Source of the DNA: an uncultured Eubacteriales bacterium
Lineage (GTDB): Bacteria; Bacillota; Clostridia; Oscillospirales; Acutalibacteraceae
DNA length: 21,422 nucleotides
Assembly: GCA_900321905.1 (NCBI GenBank)
Contig: ONXZ01000005.1
Span: 1-21,422, forward strand
Reading direction: 5' to 3'
A program made the position numbers and the translations under genes. The notes below the pieces were generated by a model. It did not search any database. It was not told the origin of the DNA and saw only the letters and a program-made list of their open reading frames with translations. This document shows, in pieces, positions 1-7,958 of this stretch. Each line of letters opens with the position of its first letter. Positions within the stretch are counted from its first letter, which is position 1.

Positions 1-2
1 AT

Positions 3-581
3 GCGTTCACGGCGTTCAGTTTCCTCACCTTTAACGGCGGCGTGGATATCACGCGCGTGGCGTCGGGTATAGTTTCGGGTATCGGTTTTCTCGGCGCAGG
101 TCTTATTCTGCGCGAGGGTTCCAATATTCGCGGACTCAATACTGCGGCGACTGTGTGGGCAACCTCGGCAGTCGGCATACTCTGCTGTGTTAAAAACCTT
201 GAATACGCAATGATTGTGGGCATTGTCATAGTCATTGTGCATCTTGTTTTGCACCCGATTTCCGACTACATCAGCCACGTTCGCAAGTACGATAAAAATG
301 ATAAAAAGAAAAATAAGGAAGCGTTTTACAGAATCTCCGTTGTTTGCCCTGAGGAAGCGGAACTCGATGTGCGCAAAAACATTATGAGCATTATCAAAAA
401 CGAGCCTGACGTTTTGCTGCACACGCTTGAGAGTACAGACTCGCACAGCGATGAGCATAACAAAAAAATACGCGCTCATATCTCCACGAAAAACGAGGAC
501 GCGTCGCTTGTTGAAAACCTTATAACAAAAGTCGGCAAAAACGAGGAAATTGTGTCCGCAGGCTGGAAAGTTGAAGATTGA
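3..581 (+). CDS. MgtC/SapB family membrane protein, 5'-truncated
   Basis: The reading frame is open from the first full codon of the window (position 3), so the gene starts upstream; GTG at 42 is an internal codon, not a convincing start. The visible N-terminal part carries the MgtC core SGIGFLGAG, followed by GLNTAATVWATSAVG and a hydrophobic segment (about IVGIVIVIVHLVL), i.e. the last membrane helices of the MgtC domain. After these comes a charged linker and a soluble C-terminal region of about 100 residues, consistent with the ACT-like tail of longer MgtC proteins. Family members are inner-membrane proteins linked to growth in low magnesium and, in some species, to inhibition of the F-type ATP synthase; the substrate or partner here cannot be told. 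The gene ends 28 bases before a terminator-like hairpin. Family assignment is firm, exact function is not. Confidence 0.88.
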   Translation, partial: AFTAFSFLTFNGGVDITRVASGIVSGIGFLGAGLILREGSNIRGLNTAATVWATSAVGILCCVKNLEYAMIVGIVIVIVHLVLHPISDYISHVRKYDKNDKKKNKEAFYRISVVCPEEAELDVRKNIMSIIKNEPDVLLHTLESTDSHSDEHNKKIRAHISTKNEDASLVENLITKVGKNEEIVSAGWKVED

Positions 582-609
582 CAAAACTAAATATTTACAT
601 CAATTTTTT

Positions 610-651
610 ACCTCCTTTGTTCCAATAATAGGACAGAGGAGGTTTTATTTT
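610..651 (+). terminator. Terminator-like hairpin containing the ribosome site of the next gene
   Basis: The left arm starts at 610 (ACCTCCTTTG...) and pairs with the right arm 631-643 (GGACAGAGGAGGT) over about 13 pairs including G-U wobbles, around a short A/T loop (AATAATA). TTTTATTTT (643-651) follows immediately, so it looks like an intrinsic terminator for the MgtC gene. The right arm is also the AGGAGG ribosome site of the deacetylase gene, and the T-run contains its TTG start. Confidence 0.65.
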
Positions 652-1498
652 GAAAAAGATTTTTATTGCATTTTTATGCCTTATTACTCTGTGCGGCTGC
701 ACAGTTAAAGTCGAAAAAGATAATACAAATAGTAATAATTCAAGCACTTCAACGACTGCCGAAACTACGACTGACGGCACTACAACGCCCACTGCGGAGG
801 CGGTTGCAAGCGTGGAGTCAATGTCTACAAAAAAGATAGTGTGGGGTTTTGGCGCGGTACGAAATCACCAGCAGCCTGCAGAGCCTGTCGGCTTGCAAAA
901 CAACTATGCAGACCTCGGCGCGCGTTGGTTTGTTGACGGCAAAAAGAGCATTTGCCTGACCTTTGACGAGGGGTATGAAAACGGCTATACTCCCGCTATT
1001 TTAGACACTTTAAAGGAGAAAAACGTAAAGGCGATTTTCTTTGTGACATATGATTTTGCAAAGGACAACCCCGACCTTATTGAACGTATGATTAAAGAGG
1101 GCCATGTCGTTGGCAACCACTCGTATCACCACTACTCCATGGACGAACTTGATGTGTCTACAGCGAAGGAGGAAGTACGCTTCCTGCACGACTATATCAA
1201 GGAAAATTACAATTATACAATGAGTTATTTTCGCTTCCCGAAAGGTGAGTTCTCCGAACAGAGCCTCGGCATACTGCGCGACCTCAGATACACCAGCGTT
1301 TTCTGGTCGTTTGCCTACGCCGACTGGGACACAGAATACCAGCCTGACAACGCTCAGGCGCTCAAAAATATTACCGACAGCACACACCCCGGTGAAATTC
1401 TGCTGCTTCATGCCGTCAGCAAGACGAATGAGCAAATACTCGGCGACATGATTGATGAGATACGCTCGCAGGGCTACGATTTTACTGTCAATATCTAA
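650..1498 (+). CDS. PdaA-like polysaccharide deacetylase lipoprotein
   Basis: This 282-residue protein has a lipoprotein signal (MKKIFIAFLCLITLCGC, lipid cysteine at 17), a Ser/Thr-rich linker to about residue 58, then a NodB-type carbohydrate esterase 4 domain. The signature is TFDEGYENGY (104-113), where PdaA proteins have TFDNGYENGY; the metal-binding HxxxH is H157/H161, RFPKGEF (195-201) and LLLH (H254) complete the active site. The closest recognisable group is delta-lactam-biosynthetic de-N-acetylase (PdaA), which removes acetyl from N-acetylmuramic acid when the spore cortex is made; a lipid anchor outside the membrane fits cell-wall action. The TTG start is chosen because AGGAGG lies 8 bases upstream and the signal peptide begins there. 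A generic peptidoglycan or chitin deacetylase role is the alternative. Confidence 0.88.
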   Translation: MKKIFIAFLCLITLCGCTVKVEKDNTNSNNSSTSTTAETTTDGTTTPTAEAVASVESMSTKKIVWGFGAVRNHQQPAEPVGLQNNYADLGARWFVDGKKSICLTFDEGYENGYTPAILDTLKEKNVKAIFFVTYDFAKDNPDLIERMIKEGHVVGNHSYHHYSMDELDVSTAKEEVRFLHDYIKENYNYTMSYFRFPKGEFSEQSLGILRDLRYTSVFWSFAYADWDTEYQPDNAQALKNITDSTHPGEILLLHAVSKTNEQILGDMIDEIRSQGYDFTVNI

Positions 1499-1506
1499 AT
1501 ATGCAA

Positions 1507-1535
1507 GGGAGGGCAAATTGCCCTCCCATATTTTG
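1507..1535 (+). terminator. Intrinsic terminator after the deacetylase gene
   Basis: GGGAGGGC (1507-1514) pairs perfectly with GCCCTCCC (1520-1527) around AAATT; the flanking AA/TT can extend the stem. It is followed by ATATTTTG, a weak T-tract. It separates the deacetylase gene from the mre operon. Confidence 0.75.
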
Positions 1536-1572
1536 ATAAATAATGAATTTTTTTAATATTTTAAATTTATTG

Positions 1573-1601
1573 TTGAGATTAACCGCGCAATATTATATAA
1601 T
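1573..1601 (+). promoter_or_regulatory. Vegetative promoter of the mre operon
   Basis: TTGAGA (1573-1578), a 17-base spacer and TATAAT (1596-1601) match a housekeeping sigma-A promoter. The expected transcript start is near 1608, giving a leader of about 35 bases before mreB. The upstream sequence is AT-rich. Confidence 0.75.
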
Positions 1602-1643
1602 ATTACCCTAAGTGAATTTTACCACGAAAGTGAGATATACATA

Positions 1644-2636
1644 ATGCTGTTTTCAAGAGAAATCGGAATTGACCTCGGCACGTCCAACACCAGGCTTGCC
1701 GACAGGAAAGGACATATAATTATCAACGAACCGAGCGTTGTTGCTGTTGACGTTAAGTCAAAGCGAGTGCTCGCAACAGGCAACGAGGCAAAGCAGATGA
1801 TTGGCAGAACACCCGGCTCAATCGTTGCTGTACGCCCTGTTACAGCGGGCGTTATCGCCGACTTTGATATGACGTCGGATATGGTGCGCGACTTTATTGA
1901 CCGCTCAAGCAAACGCAGTATGTTCACAAAAACAAAGGTCGTTGTCAGCGTTCCTTCAAGCGTTACCGAGGTTGAGCGCCGTGCCGTTGAGGACGCAGTG
2001 CGCTCCGCAGGCGCGCAGGACGTTGAACTTATCGAATCACCTATGGCTGCGGCTCTCGGCGTTGGTCTGCCCGTATATGAGCCTACAGGTTCAATGATAG
2101 TTGATATCGGCGGCGGCACTTGCGATATTGCGGTTGTTTCGCTCGGCGGTATCGCTGCAAGTAAAAGCATAAAAATCGGCGGCAATGCGTTTGACGAGGC
2201 TATTATTAATTACGTTAAGCGCAAGCACAACCTGCTTATTGGTGAAAATACGGCGGAGGATGTTAAAATCAAAATCGGCTCTGCCAAAGAATACGACGGC
2301 GAGGCCACTATGGAAGTGAGAGGTCGCAATCTTGACGACGGTCTGCCCGGCAGTGTTGAACTCACAAGCGCTACCGTGCGTGATATACTTGAGGACTGCG
2401 TTACTTCGGTAGTTCTTGCTATTAAAGAAACGCTTGAAGTAACCCTGCCTGAACTCTCCGCCGACATCATTGACCGCGGTATTTATCTGACAGGCGGCGC
2501 AAGCAAACTGCGCGGTCTGCGCGAGGTTATTGAGGAGGAAATTAAAATCCGGGTTATCTCCCCGAAAGACCCTGAAAACTGCGTTGCAATCGGCACGTCA
2601 GTCAGACTGAAAAGACCAAATAACGGAGTTATGTGA
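1644..2636 (+). CDS. mreB: Rod shape-determining protein MreB
   Basis: At 330 residues this is the normal length for the bacterial actin MreB, an ATP-dependent filament under the membrane that guides the elongation machinery. Actin-fold motifs are in order: phosphate-1 loop IGIDLGTSNT (7-16), the SPMAAALGVGLP segment (132-143), phosphate-2 loop IVDIGGGTCD (152-161), and adenosine motif YLTGGASKLRG (281-291). The N-terminus reads LFSREIGIDLG, similar to the FSKDIGIDLG of other Firmicute MreBs and consistent with the ATG at 1644, although the ribosome site is weak. It is the first gene of mreB-mreC-mreD-mrdA, three bases ahead of mreC, and has its own promoter. Mbl or MreBH paralogue identity cannot be excluded, but the mreCD context favours MreB. 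Confidence 0.95.
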   Translation: MLFSREIGIDLGTSNTRLADRKGHIIINEPSVVAVDVKSKRVLATGNEAKQMIGRTPGSIVAVRPVTAGVIADFDMTSDMVRDFIDRSSKRSMFTKTKVVVSVPSSVTEVERRAVEDAVRSAGAQDVELIESPMAAALGVGLPVYEPTGSMIVDIGGGTCDIAVVSLGGIAASKSIKIGGNAFDEAIINYVKRKHNLLIGENTAEDVKIKIGSAKEYDGEATMEVRGRNLDDGLPGSVELTSATVRDILEDCVTSVVLAIKETLEVTLPELSADIIDRGIYLTGGASKLRGLREVIEEEIKIRVISPKDPENCVAIGTSVRLKRPNNGVM

Positions 2637-2639
2637 TAA

Positions 2640-3467
2640 ATGAAACATATTTTTAAAAGCACTCGATTTAAAATCGTATCCGGCATAATTGCAATGCTTT
2701 TGGTCGGCGCGATTCTTGCCGCTATCGCAGGCAGGGGCGAAACTGTGCAGTCCGCAGTTGTAGGCACTGTGTTCACGCCGTGCCACTATGTTGCGCAAAA
2801 GATTGCAAACGGTATTGATAATGTTATCGGCACCGTCAAGGGCGACGCTCAGTACGAAAAAGAGATTGAAAAACTTAATCAGGAAATTGGCGATTTGCGC
2901 TCGCAACTCGTTGATTACGAAAATCTGAAAAACCAGAATGCGCTGTACAAGGAGTTCCTTGAACTCAAAGAGGAAAATCCCAAGTACAAGTTTGCCGAAG
3001 CGTCGGTTATCGGCAGAGACAGCGCAGATATCTATAAATCGTTTACCATCAGCAAGGGCTCTGTAAACGGTATCAGCAAGGGCGACGCCGTGCTGTGGGG
3101 CAAGTATCTTGTAGGCATTATTTACAAGGTTTATCCTGATTACAGCGTGGTTAAAACCGTGCTTGACCCAACCTTTAACGTGTCCGCTTATGAGATTATT
3201 TCGGGCGAGATTTCCTATGTTACGGGCAATGCAAAACTTGCCCGTGAAAACAAGTGCAAGATGGCAAACCTGTCGTCTGCAACAAAGGTGTCTTACGGCT
3301 CGATTATATGTACCGCAGGTCTCAGCGGCTCTGTGCCTAAGGGACTGCTTATCGGCACTGTTGATGAGATTGATGATGAAACAACGGATATTTCCTCTTA
3401 CGCTGTAATTACACCGGGCGTTGCGATTGAGGACATCACTTCGGTATTTGTGCTTACCGACTATTAA
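2640..3467 (+). CDS. mreC: Rod shape-determining protein MreC
   Basis: This 275-residue protein has one N-terminal membrane helix (about 12-30), a coiled-coil stretch rich in E/K/L (about 65-105) and a beta-rich extracytoplasmic domain with the family motifs VIGRDSADIYKSFTI and GDAVLWGKYLVGII. MreC bridges MreB filaments and the elongation penicillin-binding protein. The last 50 residues include GLSGSVPKGLLIGTVDEI, typical of the second beta-barrel. Its ATG lies three bases after the mreB stop, with CGGAG about 11 bases upstream inside the mreB end, so the two are probably translationally coupled. Identity is supported by motifs and by position between mreB and mreD. Confidence 0.94.
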   Translation: MKHIFKSTRFKIVSGIIAMLLVGAILAAIAGRGETVQSAVVGTVFTPCHYVAQKIANGIDNVIGTVKGDAQYEKEIEKLNQEIGDLRSQLVDYENLKNQNALYKEFLELKEENPKYKFAEASVIGRDSADIYKSFTISKGSVNGISKGDAVLWGKYLVGIIYKVYPDYSVVKTVLDPTFNVSAYEIISGEISYVTGNAKLARENKCKMANLSSATKVSYGSIICTAGLSGSVPKGLLIGTVDEIDDETTDISSYAVITPGVAIEDITSVFVLTDY

Positions 3468-3487
3468 TTCAGATTTGCAGAGGGATT

Positions 3488-3940
3488 ATGGAACTGTCAA
3501 AAAAGGACAAGACAATTAAATATACCCTTTACTGTGTTATACTTGCGGCGGCGGCGCTGCTGCAGAATGTGCAGGGGCTGTGGCTACAAATCGGCGGCGC
3601 ACGGTGTTTTTTGCTTGTGCCTGCGGCGCTGCTGCTCTCACTCGGTGAGGACGAGCGTACAGCCGCACTTTTAGGACTGTTTGCAGGCTTTCTGTGGGAC
3701 TCTGACTTTCTGCTACGCAATACCTACTGGGTGGCAGTCGTCAGCGCAGCAATCGGCACATTTATATACTGTATGCTCTATTGGCTTATAATTGTTATGC
3801 CGCACGGCGGCGACGGCTCGGTGCTGAGCCTGCTGTACTTCTATCTGCCGAGTTTTGTTTACACCGCAGCGGTAGGGATAGTGCTGGGCATGGTATTTTC
3901 ACCTATTAAAAAGAAACTCAACAAGGGCGTGGCTGAATAA
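3488..3940 (+). CDS. mreD: Rod shape-determining protein MreD
   Basis: This 150-residue, very hydrophobic protein has about five predicted membrane segments and the family pattern LLGLFAGFLWDSDF near residues 62-75. MreD is an integral membrane partner of MreC in the elongasome. Sequence conservation in MreD is low, so the call rests on hydropathy, length and its place between mreC and the PBP2 gene. The ATG follows AGAGGGA by a normal distance. The gap to mreC is 20 bases. Confidence 0.88.
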   Translation: MELSKKDKTIKYTLYCVILAAAALLQNVQGLWLQIGGARCFLLVPAALLLSLGEDERTAALLGLFAGFLWDSDFLLRNTYWVAVVSAAIGTFIYCMLYWLIIVMPHGGDGSVLSLLYFYLPSFVYTAAVGIVLGMVFSPIKKKLNKGVAE

Positions 3941-3984
3941 CGCCCTGCATATCATAAATTCTGACGAAAGGAGAGTGGACTACC

Positions 3985-6027
3985 GTGGGCAATATTTACA
4001 AGAGCGCACGCACAACTTTTGCAATACTGCTTGTAATTGCGGTTATGATTGGTTTTGCGGCGGAACTTTACGATATTCAAATCAGGAATAACGAGTATTA
4101 TGCCGCACAAAATAATACGGTTAAAACGTACACCGTTTCTATCGAAGCGGCACGCGGAGAAATAGTTGACCGCAACGGTAATCCGCTTGTTTCTAACCGT
4201 CAGGGCAACAGTGTTATGCTCGACGCGGCTTATCTTCCGTCAGGCAAGGACGGCAAAAGACGCAACGAAACCGTGTATAACCTTATGCAACTTTTCCTCA
4301 AAAACGGCGAGGAATATGCCCATAACCTGCCAATAAAACTCAAAAAAGGCAAGGTTGTTTTCATAGACGAAAAAGACGACGAGGACTATGAAACCGCTAT
4401 CGAAACGATGAAAAGCAAGGATATGTTCAACCTCCAGCCTTATGCTACCGCGCAAAACTGCTTTGATGCGATGGTTGAAAAATATAAACTTGAAAGTTAC
4501 CTTCAAAAGTACGATATCCAGACGGTTATGGAGATGGGCAACATCCATTACGAACTTACAAGAATGTTGTTTGACGTGTCAAATCCCGTAACCATAGCGG
4601 ACGATGTCAGCGATAAAACGGTTGCACAGATTAAGGAAAACGAGAGTGTTTACCGAGGTGCGGACGTGCGTGTTGTGGCATACAGAGAGTATGCCGATTC
4701 CACTATTGCGCCGCATATTATCGGCACGGTGCGCAAGATTAACGCCGAGGAATATGAACGCCTGAAAAACGAAGGCTACGGCATTAATGACGAAATCGGT
4801 GAATCGGGTATTGAGGCGGCTATGGAGTCGTCGCTGCGCGGTGTGCCGGGCGAAAAAACTGTAACGATTGACGGCGACGGCAACGTCAGCGAGGAGATAA
4901 CAAAAGAGCCTGTTCAGGGCGATACGGTTGTTTTGACTATTGATAAAGACCTGCAGCGTGTTGCGCAGAACAAACTGCGTGATATCTGCCAAAGCGTCAG
5001 CATTTCGCTGTCCACAGGCGCCGTTGTGGTCGAGGACTGCAATAACGGTGAGGTGCTTGCTGCGGCAAGTTACCCGACCTTTGATTTGAAAGATTATTAC
5101 GACAAATATAATGAACTGACCAAGCGGAAAAACACACCGCTTTATAACCGATTTGCACTCGGTACATACGCCCCAGGCTCAACGTTTAAGCCGATGATGA
5201 GCCTTGCCGCGCTTGAGGAGGGCGTTATTAACGAAAACACTGTATTCGGCTGCGGTATGTACTACGATGTCGGCAATATGACCTTTGAGTGTCTTGCGGC
5301 TCACGGCGGCGAAAATGTTCGCACCGCGCTGCGCGATTCGTGCAATATCTTTTTCTACAACTGCGCGCAAAGGCTCGGCATTGAGCGTATGAACACTTAT
5401 GGCAGGATGCTCGGCCTTGGCGAAAAGACCGGCGTTGAAATTCCCGAAGCACAGGGTATACTCGCAGGTCCTGAGTACAGAAAACGCATCGGCGCATACC
5501 CGTGGTCTATCGGCGATACCGTTCAGGCGGCTATCGGTCAGTCGGACAACCTGTTTACTCCGCTTCAACTTTGCAACTACGTCGGCACTATTGCAAACGG
5601 CGGCACGCGCTATAAAATGCACTTTGTAAAATCTCACATATCGCGCTCAACAGGCGCTGTTACCGAAACCAATGTTGCCTCAACCGGTAACATCAATGTT
5701 AAATCGAGTAATATCCGGATTGTTCAGCAGGGCATGCGTATGGTTGCAACGAGTGGCGGACCTTCATCGGTTTTCGCTTCGTTCAGCCCTCACGTTGCGT
5801 GCAAAACGGGTACGTCGCAGGTTATTGTCGACGGAATAAAACACAACAACGGTTTTCTTATAACCTTTGCTCCGTATGAAAACCCTGAACTCAGCGTTGC
5901 CACCGCTATTGAGATGGCTGGTTCAGGTACATCAACCGCAGAGATTACAAAGTCGATAATAAACTATTACTATAACCACAATACTAATGAGAAGAAGGCG
6001 CAGAGTTATGCAACCTTGCTCGGCTGA
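3985..6027 (+). CDS. mrdA: Penicillin-binding protein 2, elongation transpeptidase
   Basis: A 680-residue class B PBP: one membrane anchor (about 10-28), a PBP dimerisation domain from about residue 50 (ARGEIVDRNGNPL, 56-68), and a C-terminal transpeptidase. Catalytic motifs are S399-TFK402 (in YAPGSTFKP), S452-C-N454 and K607-T-G609 (CKTGTSQ). It crosslinks peptidoglycan during cell elongation and is the beta-lactam target of the rod complex. The GTG start at 3985 is preceded by AAAGGAGAG at a suitable distance, and the anchor begins soon after it. It is the last gene of the mre operon, 44 bases after mreD. A FtsI-type or SpoVD-type identity is possible from motifs alone, but the operon context favours PBP2. 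Confidence 0.92.
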   Translation: MGNIYKSARTTFAILLVIAVMIGFAAELYDIQIRNNEYYAAQNNTVKTYTVSIEAARGEIVDRNGNPLVSNRQGNSVMLDAAYLPSGKDGKRRNETVYNLMQLFLKNGEEYAHNLPIKLKKGKVVFIDEKDDEDYETAIETMKSKDMFNLQPYATAQNCFDAMVEKYKLESYLQKYDIQTVMEMGNIHYELTRMLFDVSNPVTIADDVSDKTVAQIKENESVYRGADVRVVAYREYADSTIAPHIIGTVRKINAEEYERLKNEGYGINDEIGESGIEAAMESSLRGVPGEKTVTIDGDGNVSEEITKEPVQGDTVVLTIDKDLQRVAQNKLRDICQSVSISLSTGAVVVEDCNNGEVLAAASYPTFDLKDYYDKYNELTKRKNTPLYNRFALGTYAPGSTFKPMMSLAALEEGVINENTVFGCGMYYDVGNMTFECLAAHGGENVRTALRDSCNIFFYNCAQRLGIERMNTYGRMLGLGEKTGVEIPEAQGILAGPEYRKRIGAYPWSIGDTVQAAIGQSDNLFTPLQLCNYVGTIANGGTRYKMHFVKSHISRSTGAVTETNVASTGNINVKSSNIRIVQQGMRMVATSGGPSSVFASFSPHVACKTGTSQVIVDGIKHNNGFLITFAPYENPELSVATAIEMAGSGTSTAEITKSIINYYYNHNTNEKKAQSYATLLG

Positions 6028-6059
6028 TGTGTTTATTAAATTTTTAAACAAATTATTAC

Positions 6060-6088
6060 TTGTGTAAATTAGTAAATTATGTTATTAT
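6060..6088 (+). promoter_or_regulatory. Putative mgsA promoter
   Basis: TTGTGT (6060-6065), a 17-base spacer and TATTAT (6083-6088), with TGT just before the -10 giving an extended -10. The whole gap 6028-6120 is AT-rich. It is weaker than the other promoters here. Confidence 0.5.
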
Positions 6089-6131
6089 AAATAGTAATCA
6101 GCACAAACCCAACGCCTCAAGGAGGAAAACT

Positions 6132-6545
6132 ATGAATATCGCTTTAATTGCACATGACGCTAAAAAAGAATTACTTGTTCAGTTCTGTATCGCTTATTGC
6201 GGAATTATCAGCAGGCACGATGTCTGTGCCACAGGCACAACAGGTAAACTGGTTCAGGAAGCAACAGGGCTTGATATCAACTGCTTTTTAAGCGGCTCGC
6301 AGGGCGGCGGTCAGCAGATTGCAAGCCGTATTGCGTGCAACGAAATTGACCTGCTCATCTTTTTCCGTGACCCGCTCACGGCAAAACCGCATGAGCCTAA
6401 TGATAACGACCTTCTTCGCCTGTGCGATGTTCACAACATTCCGTTTGCAACAAATATCGCCACGGCGGAAGCACTTATTCGCGGCGTAGAACGCGGCGAC
6501 TTTGAGTGGAGGGAAATTGTTAACCCACGCTACAACCGTAACTAA
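6132..6545 (+). CDS. mgsA: Methylglyoxal synthase homologue with altered active site
   Basis: The 137-residue protein aligns along its whole length with MgsA, which converts dihydroxyacetone phosphate to methylglyoxal and phosphate. Visible family motifs are IALIAHD (3-9), ATGTTG (33-38), [11 protein letters not shown] (77-87) and ATNIATAE (106-113). Against the E. coli enzyme as I recall it, H8, D9, D80 and H87 match H19, D20, D91 and H98. The proposed catalytic base Asp71, within GGDQQ, is Gly60 here (GGGQQ), and the Asp101 position is Asn90. The ATG at 6132 is chosen over the longer open frame because AAGGAGG sits just upstream and the motif begins at residue 3. It follows the mre operon but has its own likely promoter. 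The fold is certain; activity is in doubt. Confidence 0.88.
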   Translation: MNIALIAHDAKKELLVQFCIAYCGIISRHDVCATGTTGKLVQEATGLDINCFLSGSQGGGQQIASRIACNEIDLLIFFRDPLTAKPHEPNDNDLLRLCDVHNIPFATNIATAEALIRGVERGDFEWREIVNPRYNRN

Positions 6546-6557
6546 TTATTAAATAAT

Positions 6558-6579
6558 GGGCGGAAATTCGTTTCCGCCC
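6558..6579 (+). terminator. Perfect hairpin between mgsA and hisS
   Basis: GGGCGGAAA (6558-6566) pairs with TTTCCGCCC (6571-6579) around TTCG. There is no T-tract (ACAATAC follows), so it may end the mgsA transcript poorly, or serve as a processing or stabilising stem. hisS starts 27 bases later. Confidence 0.5.
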
Positions 6580-6605
6580 ACAATACATATATACAGGAGA
6601 ATCAT

Positions 6606-7958
6606 ATGGCGCTTATTACAAAAGCAATCAAGGGTACAAAGGACGTTTTACCGTCTGATGTACACAAAAACCAGTATATTGAAAGCACTTGCCTCGGCGT
6701 TGCTGAAAAATACGGCTATAAGGAAATCAGAACGCCTGTATTTGAACATACAGAGTTGTTTCAGCGCGGCGTCGGCGACACCACGGACGTTGTGCAAAAG
6801 GAGATGTATACTTTTGACGACAAGGGCGGACGCTCAATAACCCTGCGCCCCGAGGGTACGGCAGGCGCGGCGCGCGCGTTCCTTGAAAACGGACTGAGCA
6901 ATGAAGCCCTGCCGCAAAAGGTGTGCTATCTCACTTCCTGCTACCGCTATGAAAAGCCGCAGGCAGGCAGACTGCGTGAGTTCCACCAGTTCGGTATAGA
7001 GTGCTTCGGCGCAACTTCGCCGCTTGCAGACGCGGAGATGATTTCGCTTGCAAAGCAGGTGTTTGACGAACTCGGCGTAAAGGATTTACACCTTGAACTT
7101 AACTCAATCGGCTGCCCGAATTGTCGTGCAAAATATCAGCAGGCGCTCAAAGATTACTTTGGCGCGCACAAGGACGAACTCTGCTCAACGTGTCAGGAAC
7201 GCCTTGAACGCAACCCAATGCGCCTTCTTGACTGCAAGAGTCCTCAGGATCAGGAAATTGCTAAGGACGCACCGGCTGTGCTTGACTACCTCTGCGAGGA
7301 GTGCAGCGACCACTTTGAGAGCGTTAAAAAATACCTTGACGCAATGGGCATTACTTATCAGATTAATCCGCGCATTGTCCGCGGACTTGATTACTATACA
7401 AAAACTGTGTTTGAGTTTGTTGCCGATTCAATCGGTGCGCAGGGTACGGTGTGCGGCGGCGGACGCTATGACGGACTTGTTGAGGAGTTCGGCGGTCAGC
7501 ACACGCCGTCACTCGGCTTCGGTATGGGTCTTGAAAGGCTGCAACTCGTTATGGAAGCGCAGGACTGTGAATTCCCCGAGCCGGCAAAGCCCGACCTTTT
7601 CATCGTGGCGCTTGGCGAAAAAGCGCAACTAAAAGCAGTTGAAATTGCAAGCGATATGCGTGCGGAAGGCTTTACCGTGCTTTACGACCTAAATGCTCGC
7701 TCGCTGCGCGCGCAGATGAAGTACGCCGACAAGATGAACGCCGCGTTCAACGTTGTTATCGGTGATAACGAGGTTGAAAACAAAGCCGCAACGCTCAAAA
7801 ATATGCAAAGCGGCGAAGCGTGCGATGTGTCGCTAACTACTTTTGTTAACGACTTTTACCGCATCAGTATGGACGAGCAGCTCAAAGACCTTGAGATTAA
7901 CGGCGAGGCGTTTGATTTTGCCTCTCTTTTCGGCACAGATATTTCGGAGGAAGAATAA
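6606..7958 (+). CDS. hisS: Histidine-tRNA ligase
   Basis: This 450-residue class II synthetase charges tRNA-His. Motifs in order: RPEGTAG (81-87), motif 2 around YRYEKPQAGRLREFHQFG (113-130), the histidine-specific RGLDYYTKTVFEF (259-271), CGGGRYDGL (283-291) and motif 3 GFGMGLER (304-311), followed by the C-terminal anticodon-binding domain. The region between motif 2 and the histidine motif is rich in cysteine pairs (170/173, 193/196, 230/233), as I recall in many clostridial HisRS; whether it binds metal is not known. The ATG has AGGAGA 6 bases upstream. The stop overlaps the aspS start by one base (TAATG), so translation is probably coupled. Confidence 0.97.
   Translation: MALITKAIKGTKDVLPSDVHKNQYIESTCLGVAEKYGYKEIRTPVFEHTELFQRGVGDTTDVVQKEMYTFDDKGGRSITLRPEGTAGAARAFLENGLSNEALPQKVCYLTSCYRYEKPQAGRLREFHQFGIECFGATSPLADAEMISLAKQVFDELGVKDLHLELNSIGCPNCRAKYQQALKDYFGAHKDELCSTCQERLERNPMRLLDCKSPQDQEIAKDAPAVLDYLCEECSDHFESVKKYLDAMGITYQINPRIVRGLDYYTKTVFEFVADSIGAQGTVCGGGRYDGLVEEFGGQHTPSLGFGMGLERLQLVMEAQDCEFPEPAKPDLFIVALGEKAQLKAVEIASDMRAEGFTVLYDLNARSLRAQMKYADKMNAAFNVVIGDNEVENKAATLKNMQSGEACDVSLTTFVNDFYRISMDEQLKDLEINGEAFDFASLFGTDISEEE

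Noticed and set aside
578..606. TTGACA at 578-583 as a promoter for the deacetylase gene
   Set aside because: It overlaps the stop codon of the MgtC gene, and the sequence 17 bases later (CAATTT) is not a good -10.
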